Assembly: GCF_006636205.1 (NCBI RefSeq)
Contig: NZ_VIGB01000003.1
Location: 7,256,501 to 7,320,500, forward strand
DNA: 64,000 bases
Source of the DNA: Kitasatospora acidiphila
GTDB lineage: Bacteria > Actinomycetota > Actinomycetes > Streptomycetales > Streptomycetaceae
Direction: 5' to 3'
Part shown: positions 56,908 through 64,000 of the stretch, piece after piece
How the letters are laid out: every line of letters starts with the position of its first letter
Numbering within the stretch: position 1 is the first letter of the stretch
Notes under the pieces: generated by a model
What the model was told of the DNA's origin: nothing
What the model saw: only the letters and a program-made list of their open reading frames with translations
Databases searched by the model: none
Made by a program: the position numbers and the translations under genes

Positions 56908-57945
56908 GTCCACTTCCCTGACATCCGCCGGAGAGCGAGCATGCCGTCCGGGCCGAGATCGATTCTTGAGCCGAAGCCGCGGCTGACCCGGTCGAGAACC
57001 TTCCGTCGCCATGCGGAGTCTTCGGGCAATGCGTGCTCAAGGCGCGCCTGCCGAGCCTTCACGGGTGCCATGCGGGCGTCGACCAGCTTTCCGGTGTCCG
57101 GCTCCACCGAGGCCAGGTACAGCAGCCGCAGGTCGTTCCGGTACTGCTCGAAGCCGGTGATGCCCTCGTAGTCGTCGATGAAGTCGCCGCAGCCGTAGAG
57201 GATGAGCTTTCCGCGGTAGACCTCGGTTGGGTGGGGATGGTGCGCAGAGTGCCCGTGCACCACGTCGACACCGCCGTCGACCAGCGCGTGCGCGAAGCGG
57301 ATTTGAGCGTGGGGACGGCGTAGCCCCAGGTGGACCCCCAGTGGATCGAGGCGACCACGACGTCGCCCGATCGCTTCACCCGCCGCACTCGATCGGTGAC
57401 GTCGGCCGCGTCGGTGTCCGACTCCTCGGATACGAAGTCGATGCCGGCCCGATCCTCGGCCGCGGCCCACGCCTGCGGAATCCCGCTGGACGCCGTCCCG
57501 AACGAGAAGGCCAGGGCCCGCCTGCCATCGTCGAGTGCGACGATGGCGGGTTGCCGCGCCGCGGCCGCGGCCGCGGCCGCGTCCCGGCCCGCCCCCACCG
57601 CCGGCAGCCCCGCGCCCGCCAAAAGGTTGGCCGGAGTCATCCGGTAGTGCACGTCCTTCGCCGGCGCGAAGTCGTCGCTTCGGGTAACGCTCGTCTCCAG
57701 ATTCAGCAACCGGACCTCGGGCGCGGCCTCGTCGAGCAGCCGCACGACCTCCCCCAGGACCAGGAGAAGCCGACCGGGCGAGGAATCGGACCGTTCACGG
57801 CCTCCGCCCACTCGACGTAGGCAAGCGCATCCCGGACGTACGACTCCCGCAGCCTCGGATCACCGGGGTGCGGAAGGATCTGGTCCACGCCGCGCCCGAG
57901 CATCACGTCGCCGCAGAGAAACAATCCCACCGGGTCAGTGCCCAT
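56904..57945 (-). pseudogene. CapA/PgsA-family metallophosphatase-like gene, two frameshifts and an internal deletion
   Basis: ATG 57945: VGLFLCGDVMLGRGVDQILPH (metal site), then ...FSWSWG; a missing G at ~57750 moves to EVVRLLDEAAPEVRLLNLETSVTRSDDF; SIHWGSTWGYAVP; a missing C at ~57312 moves to HAQIRFAHALVDGGVDVVHGHSAHHPH, ILYGCGDFIDDYE, ending LRRMSGKWT. Between YRMTPANLLAG and AGLPAVGAGRD the usual block with the NNHxLDFG metal-binding motif is deleted, so the enzyme would be inactive even with frames repaired. Confidence 0.82.
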
Positions 57946-58124
57946 GACTCAAAGCTACGCCCTGTTCGGCTTACTCCGAGCTTCGAGCCAATCCGTTGGC
58001 CGACTACGGGAGGGGCAGGTTGATGTTCATCCGTTCGGGTTCATCATGCTGATTTCCCGTTTTCCGGACGCGCTGGCGGCTATTCCGACAACTGAGGTAG
58101 GCGCGCGGGTAGGAGGTGTCGGCG

Positions 58125-59454
58125 ATGCCAGCGAAAGCTACGACGCCAATACCAACTACTCTTCCTCATAACCCGGTTCACTTACTGGGGGAGTGGCTGG
58201 CGCGTTCTCCCGGCCGCGACCTGCGACCGGCCGTCCGCAGTCAGGTGGTCTGCGGTTCGCCTTCTACGGGCGGGTGTCCACCGAGGACCACCAGGATCCG
58301 GCGAGCTCTCGGGCGTGGCAGCTCCTGCAGGCGCAGGCCCTGATAGCAGGGCACGGCAGGATCGTGGCGGAGTTCTTCGACATCGGCCACAGTCGGACCC
58401 TGCCGTCGGCGCGTCGGCCGCAGGCCGCCGCCCTTTTGGTGGCGATGGCTGATCCTGAGCGTGAGTTCGACGCGATCGTGTTCGGTTCCAGCGAACGGGC
58501 CTTTCACGGAAGCCAGTTCAGCGTGATGGCGCCGCTGTTCGAGCATTACGGCGTCGCGGTGTGGGTCCCGGAGCTGGGCGGTGCGGTGGACCCGCTTATC
58601 GCTGGGCATGAGGAGCTGATGATCCTTCTCGGCCTCCTGGCCAAACGCGAGATCACCCGCACGCGAATAAGGGTGCGAACTGCCGGGGCTGTCCAGACGC
58701 GGGAGCAGAGACGGTACTTGGGTGGCCGACCACCCTACGGGTACCGCCTGGTCGATGCCGGCCCCGCACCCGAACCGGGCATGGGCCCGGCGAGGAGTTC
58801 GATTGCAGCGTCTCGATGTCGATCCTCACACGGCTCCGATCGTGCGGTGGATCATCGTCCAGCGCTTGGCCGGGTGCAGCGTCGCGCGGAGCACCCGCGG
58901 CCTGAACGATCGGCCATCCCGTGTCCTTCGGCTGCCGATCCCGATCGCAACGCGCACCACAGCGGCGAGGGATGGACGTTGACCACGGTGCGGGCCGTCC
59001 TGGCCAACCCCCGGTACACCGGGCGGCAGGTGCGGAACCGGCAGCGCACCGACCACGAGCTGCTCGACCCGGACAACACCACGTTCGGCCACCGGGCTCC
59101 AGCGCCCCTTCGCACCCGGCGCTGGTCAGCGAGCCGGACTTCGTCGCGGTCCAGAACCTCCGGGTAGCACGCGAAGGCGTCCCGGGCCGCGTGTACCTGC
59201 TGGCTGGGCTGCTGCGCTGCGGCATGTGTGGCCGGCTGATGGACTCGTGCTGGTCCCATAACCGACCGGCCTACCGGTGCCGAACGCTGCCCACAGAGCA
59301 GGAACCGCGTACCAGATGTGTGTCCGAGGGGTGTGCCAACCCATACGTATATGCCGCTACTGTCGGGACAACTGACAGTGCCTTAGCGGAATCGCTGCAA
59401 CTGGCTAGGCCAACTGCAGATATGGTGCCTGCCGCGGATGGCGGCGCGCAATGA
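58125..59454 (+). pseudogene. Serine recombinase (large, integrase-like), at least four frameshifts
   Basis: ATG 58125 behind AGGAGG: PAKATTPIPTTLPHNPVHLLGEW; then GLRFAFYGRVSTEDHQDP (catalytic Ser), ELMILLGLLAKREITRTRIRV, YLGGRPPYGYRLVDAGP, VRLQRLDVDPHTAPIVRWI, GEGWTLTTVRAVLANPRYTGRQVRNRQR, ALVSEPDFVAVQNLRVA and the zinc ribbon LLRCGMCGRLMDSCW...YRC. Frames change at ~58244, 58763, 58912 and 59095, each repaired by one extra G or C. Transposon-type recombinase. Confidence 0.85.
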
Positions 59455-59791
59455 CGGCAGCTCGGTTTCACCCGTTCGAGTGTGATGGGCGGCCGCTGAC
59501 CATCGCCATTGGCTGCGTTTCCTGGCGACGGGCGGCTGCGGCAGCCTAGGGAGGAGGGCTTGCGCCGTGTGGCAGCCACTCTTCGGCGGGAGGCGGTGCT
59601 CGGGTCACGCCAGCATGGTTTGTCATGGCGTCGACTCAGTCGTCAGGATGTACTCCGAGCAGGTGGGGATACGGAGACGTGGCCTGATCCGTCCAGCGGC
59701 AGATCAGGGCTGGCCGAGCGCTTGTGCTTCTGCCCGATGAGCCAGGTTCGCGGCGGTGACGCGCCACTGAGTGGGAGGAACGTGCCGGGTT
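59455..59791. other. Intergenic region, nothing recognised
   Basis: No supported gene, hairpin or repeat. A GGGAGGA purine stretch at 59772-59778 lies 13 bp before the Snf2 ATG and may be its ribosome site. Confidence 0.4.
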
Positions 59792-62673
59792 ATGGCCCGA
59801 GTGACCGTCAAGGTGCCGAGGCAGCGAGCCCTGCCGCCGCTCGCGGCTCCGGAGGCCGTTTCGTGGACCACCGGGCTGTTCGACGGTGGGTGGGCCACCG
59901 TCTTCCTACCGGAGGAAGTGGCCCGTCACGGACGGTTGTTCCTGTGGCGGCCCGACGACGCCTGGGCCGATGCCGCTGCGGCGCCGCAGCCCGCGGTCGG
60001 TGTCGACGCACGCTCGGTCGAGCTGGTGCTGCCACATGGACGCTCGGTGCGCCGCCGCGTCGTCCCGGGCTTCGCGGTGGAGGTCGCCGCAGCGCTGCCC
60101 GCGCTGCTGACCGCCGACCCCGGTCACCGTCACCCTTCCGTCTGCGCGTGGGCCGGCGCCACGCGATTCGCCCTGGCACTGCTCGGCGATGGCCGCCTCT
60201 ATCCGGGGCTCAGCCCCGAGGGGTACGACACGTGGCGGGCCGGACCGTACGATGCCGGAGACCGCCGGGCCCTGGACGAGTTGGCCGCCGCCTTTCCCCC
60301 TCATGCCCACTGCCTGCCGCAACCGGGGCCCGCGCTGCTGCGCATCGCCGCGCCGGCGTCGATCCTGCGGGCATTCTGCGACGCGGTGGCCGACACGCTG
60401 GCCCGCACGCCGGCCGCGCCGCTGGCGGTCGGTGAACTTCCCTATGCCTGGAGGGAAGTCCGCCCGCTGCCGCAACTGCGTTCCTGGGCCCAGGAAGTGG
60501 AGGCTTCGCTCGTTGCCGACGTCTCGGTGTCGTTGCGGGTGGACCCGCCCGAGGGCCGCCGGAAGCAGTTCCGTGCCGTGCTGCAGCTCCACACCGCGCA
60601 GGACCCCGCCTTGGTGGTCGAAGCGGGCCAGGCGTGGGCCGATCCTGCGGAGGCCGAACGGTTGCTCGGCCCGCGTGCCGAGACTGAGATGCTGCTGGCG
60701 CTGAGGCGCGGCGCCCGTGCCTGGGAGCCGCTGGGTCGGCTGCTCCGGGACGCCGCGCCCGACCAGTTGCGGTTGACCGATGACGAGGCGTTTGAGTTGC
60801 TGGGTGATGCCACCGACGAGCTGGGCGCGGTCGGCATCTCCGTGCACTGGCCGCGCGAGCTGGTGAAGGCCCTCACCGCGCAGGCGGTGATCGGGCGGCA
60901 CACCGCCCCGGGCAGCACTGCCTGCGGCCTGCTCGACGCGGATTCGCTGCTCGAGTTCAGCTGGCAGATCTCGCTCGGTGGCGAGGAGCTGACCGAGGCG
61001 GAGATGGACGCCCTGGCCGAGGCGCGCCGTCCGCTGATCCGGCTGCGCGACCAGTGGGTGGTCGCCGATCCGCGCCTGGTGGCCCGCGCGAAGCGCCGGC
61101 GATTGGAACCGCTTGGCCCGATGGACGCGCTCACCGCCGCACTGACGGGGAGGTCGAGCACGAGGGCGAGCCTGTTCCCTGCGCGGCGGTCGGCGCGCTC
61201 GGCGAGCTCGTGGCCCGAATCCGCGACCCCGAAGCCGGGGCGGCCGTCGAGCAGCCACCTGCCCTCAAGGCCACGCTGCGCGACTACCAGCGCCGGGGCC
61301 TGGCTTGGCTCGCGCAGATGTGCGAGCTCGGGCTGGGCGCCTGCCTCGCCGACGACATGGGTCTCGGCAAGACCGTCACCCTCCTCGCCCTGCACCTGCA
61401 CCGCCAGGCCGACCCGGGGACGGCCGGACCCAGCCTGGTGGTCTGCCCGGCCTCCCTGCTCGGCAACTGGCAGCGCGAGGCGGAGAAGTTCGCACCCGGT
61501 ACCCCCGTGCGCCGGTACCACGGCGGCGGACGGCACCTGGAGGACCTGGCCGGCGACGAGATCGTGCTGGTGACGTACGGGGTGTTGCGCCGGGACCGGG
61601 AACGGCTGGCCGAGGCCGACTGGTCCCTGGTCGCCGCCGACGAGGCCCAGCACGTCAAGAACCCCTACAGCACCACGGCGCGTGAGCTGCGCGCCCTGCC
61701 CACCCGGGCTCGCGTCGCACTCACCGGCACCCCGGTCGAGAACAACCTCTCCGAGCTCTGGGCCCTGCTGGACTGGACCACGCCAGGTCTGCTCGGCTCG
61801 CTGGCCACCTTCCGCGAACGCCACGCGCGGGCCGTGGAGTCCGGCGAGGACCCCGCGGCCGCCGAACGGCTCTCCCGCCTGGTGCGGCCCTTCCTGCTGC
61901 GCCGCAAGAAGACCGACCCCGGCATCGCCCCCGAGCTGCCGGCGAAGACCGAGACCGAGCGGATCGTCCAGCTCAGCACCGAACAGGCCTCGCTGTACGA
62001 GGCCGTGGTCCGCGAGACCATGGAACGCATCCGTGAGGCTGAAGGCATCGCCCGCCGCGGTCTGGTGCTCAAGCTGCTCACGGCGCTCAAGCAGATCTGC
62101 AACCATCCCGCGCAGTACCTGCGCCAGGCCGGACCTCTCGACGGCCGTTCCGGCAAGCTGGACGTCCTGGACGAACTGCTCGACACGATTCTCGCCGAGG
62201 GCGAGTCGGTGCTGGTCTTCACCCAGTACACGCAGATGGCCAAGCTGATCGAACGTCACCTCACGCAGCGCAGGATGACACCGCTGTACCTGCACGGTGG
62301 GACCCCGGTGGCCCGGCGCGAGGAGATGGTGGCGGCGTTCCAGGCAGGAGACGACCCGGTCTTCCTGCTATCGCTCAAGGCGGCCGGCACCGGCCTCAAC
62401 CTCACCCGTGCGACCCACGTGGTGCACTACGACCGCTGGTGGAACCCGGCGGTCGAGGACCAGGCCACCGACCGCGCCTACCGGATCGGACAGGACCGAC
62501 CGGTGCAGGTCCACAAGCTGGTCGCCGAGGGCACGGTGGAGGACAAAGTGGCCCGGCTACTGGAGAGCAAGCGCGCCCTGGCCGAGGCCGTCGTCGGCTC
62601 GGGCGAGGCCGCGCTGACCGAGCTGGGCGACGATGACCTGGCCGAACTGGTGTCCCTCAGGAGGCAGTCATGA
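59792..62673 (+). pseudogene. SNF2-family DEAD-like helicase (RapA/HepA type) with one frameshift
   Basis: ATG 59792. Residues 1-450 are the actinomycete N-terminal extension ending PMDALTAALTG. At the G4 run 61147-61150 one G is missing; the next frame continues EVEHEGEPVPCAA and the motor: DDMGLGKTVTLLALHLHR (I), TYGVLRRD, AADEAQHVKN (II, DEAQ), ALTGTPVENNLSELW (III), FRERHARAVESG, and helicase C with LVFTQYTQMAKLIERHL, LKAAGTGLNLTRATHVVHYDRWWNPA (V) and DRAYRIGQDRPVQVHKLVA (VI). ~960 residues reconstructed. The stop overlaps the SWIM-protein ATG (ATGA). Confidence 0.88.
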
Positions 62674-63901
62674 CGCCGACCCGCCGAGCACCTACCCGCG
62701 GGGCCCGCGCGTTCGCCGCCACCTGGTGGGCCAGGCGTGGGTGACCGCGCTGGAGGACTCCACCCTCGACTCCGGCCGCCTGGCCCGGGGCCGCACCTAC
62801 GCTCGCAAGGGCATGGTCGGCACGATCGTGGTCGCACCCGGACAGATCAAGGCCCCGGTACAGGGCAGCCAGCCGCGCCCGTACCGCTCGGCGCTGCACA
62901 TCCCCGTACTGACGGGCGGTCAGTGGGACACCCTGCTCACCGCTATCGCCGCGCGGGCCGGGCACGTTGCCGCACTGCTGGACGGCGAGATGCCCGCCGA
63001 ACTGGTCGAGGACACGCGAGCCGCGGGCGTGCCGCTGCTGCCCGGACCCACCGAGCTCGACCCCGAGTGCTCCTGCCCCGACTGGGGCTACCCCTGCAAG
63101 CACGCCGCCGCACTGTGCTACGCGATCGCCGCGCGCATCGACGACGATCCCTTCGTGCTCTTCGCCCTGCGTGGCAGAGGCCGCGACCAGGTCCTCGGCG
63201 AGCTGCGCGAGCGGCGCCAGGCCGAACGACCGGCCGCGCAGGAGACCCCGGCCGGAACCCCGGCCGCTGCCGCGTACGCGCGCTGGGCCCAGGCACCGAC
63301 CAGCCTGCCGCGGCCGCGCGTGCCCGAGGGCCGCTCTTCGGCCAGACGGTCGGAATCCCGGCTGCCGGTCGATCCCCCTGCCGCCTTCGGGCTCACCCGA
63401 GCAGACCTCGAACGCCTCACTGCCGACACAGCCGCCCGCGCCCGAACCCTCCTCGCCGGAGACCACACCTCCCTCGCGCTGACACAGCGCCAGGACGCGG
63501 TCCGCCTCACCGCCACCCAACGCCATCTCGCATGGTTCCAGGGACTGCAGGCCGGTACCGGACTGCGCCCCATGGAGCTCGCCCGGCTCACCCGAGCCTG
63601 GCGCTACGGCGGCGCGGTCGGGATGGCCGTCGCCGAGGAGCCCGGCCCCGCCGACCCGGCCGTCATGGCCTCGGCCCGCACCGCGGTGGCCGAGGCGCTC
63701 GCGGACATGGCATCGGAGGGAGGCCCAACACCGCTGAGAGGCTGGCGCAACCGCCTTACCCTCGGCGACACGGGCCTCCAACTCCGTCTCGGTCCGGATG
63801 GCCGCTGGTACCCGTACCGGCAGGAGAACGGCGACTGGTGGCCGTGCGCCCCGGCGACAAGCGACCCGGTCTCCGCTCTGACCACCGCCTGGGAACGCTG
63901 A
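62670..63901 (+). pseudogene. SWIM zinc-finger protein, one frameshift near the start
   Basis: ATG 62670 overlaps the helicase stop and encodes MTPTRRAPTRGARAFAATWW; one G is missing from the run 62728-62730, after which the frame reads GQAWVTALEDSTLDSGRLAR to the end (LTTAWER). SWIM motif at ~residues 137-152: CSCPDWGYPCKHAAALCY (CxCx-n-CxH). C-terminal ~250 residues are helical. The SWIM protein/SNF2 helicase pair is standard in Streptomyces and is thought to act together on DNA or RNA. Confidence 0.88.
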
Positions 63902-64000
63902 CTCCAGGACATCGAACGGCTTTCTCGCCATCCGCTTCGGGACGGTCTGGCGCAGCGGCTGGTGGGATGTCGCAGGAGCGCGGGAAGCGTGCCGGTACGC
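63902..64000. other. Window end, no gene supported
   Basis: The last 99 bases contain no supported start, repeat or hairpin. Confidence 0.4.

Noticed and set aside
1..64000. CRISPR array
   Set aside because: No direct repeats of 24-40 bp with regular unique spacers and no cas genes were seen.

Overview
The window is very GC-rich actinomycete DNA with Streptomycetaceae-type content (Streptomyces or Kitasatospora): GTG/TTG starts, ATGA/GTGA stop-start overlaps, an MmyB-type HTH regulator, an XRE/M78-peptidase/7TM trio, a DUF2254 protein, an SSI-type protease inhibitor and SpoIIE/HATPase stress phosphatases. It reads as a chromosomal arm: ordered operons in the first 39 kb, then a patchwork of accessory genes, gene fragments and mobile-element remnants.

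Layout. (1) <1-15470, minus: an eleven-gene, almost fully translationally coupled exopolysaccharide operon (GT2, GNAT, two GT4, two polytopic membrane proteins, flippase, GT4, UDP-glucose dehydrogenase, secreted clan-A glycosidase, secreted beta-propeller), preceded by a 14-nt tandem repeat array. (2) 16.3-20.2 kb: SDR with divergent HTH regulator, EamA exporter with divergent LysR regulator. (3) 20.4-24.4 kb: a proteobacterial-type DapD, an acyl-CoA dehydrogenase and an acyl-CoA ligase, interrupted by a 191-bp MITE-like element. (4) 24.5-27.5 kb: XRE, M78 peptidase and 7TM protein, then a small secreted protein. (5) 27.5-35.7 kb: Kup transporter, then two-component system and MacB/FtsX-type ABC exporter. 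(6) 35.7-36.8 kb: two tandem tRNA-like genes whose 3' halves lie upstream of their 5' halves, behind a paired structured repeat and a conserved gene of unknown function on the same strand. This is the most unusual thing in the window. (7) 37-43.3 kb: DUF2254 protein, a nitric-oxide-synthase remnant, SMI1-type protein, YCII/ECF-sigma pair with an internally deleted sigma factor, alpha/beta hydrolase. (8) 43.3-64 kb: secreted S53 protease and SSI-type inhibitor, a permease-SpoIIE-HATPase fusion facing a second SpoIIE protein, an IS1380 transposase, archease, DJ-1, PCMT, CapA, two serine-recombinase remnants, and a Snf2/SWIM pair.

About fourteen reading frames between 39.8 and 62.8 kb are broken, each time in a way repaired by restoring one base to a short G or C run, while the first 39 kb show none. 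Either that stretch is under-polished sequence or it is decaying; the frames are reconstructed on that basis. Genuine losses (truncated NOS, internal deletions in the sigma factor and CapA) also occur there.
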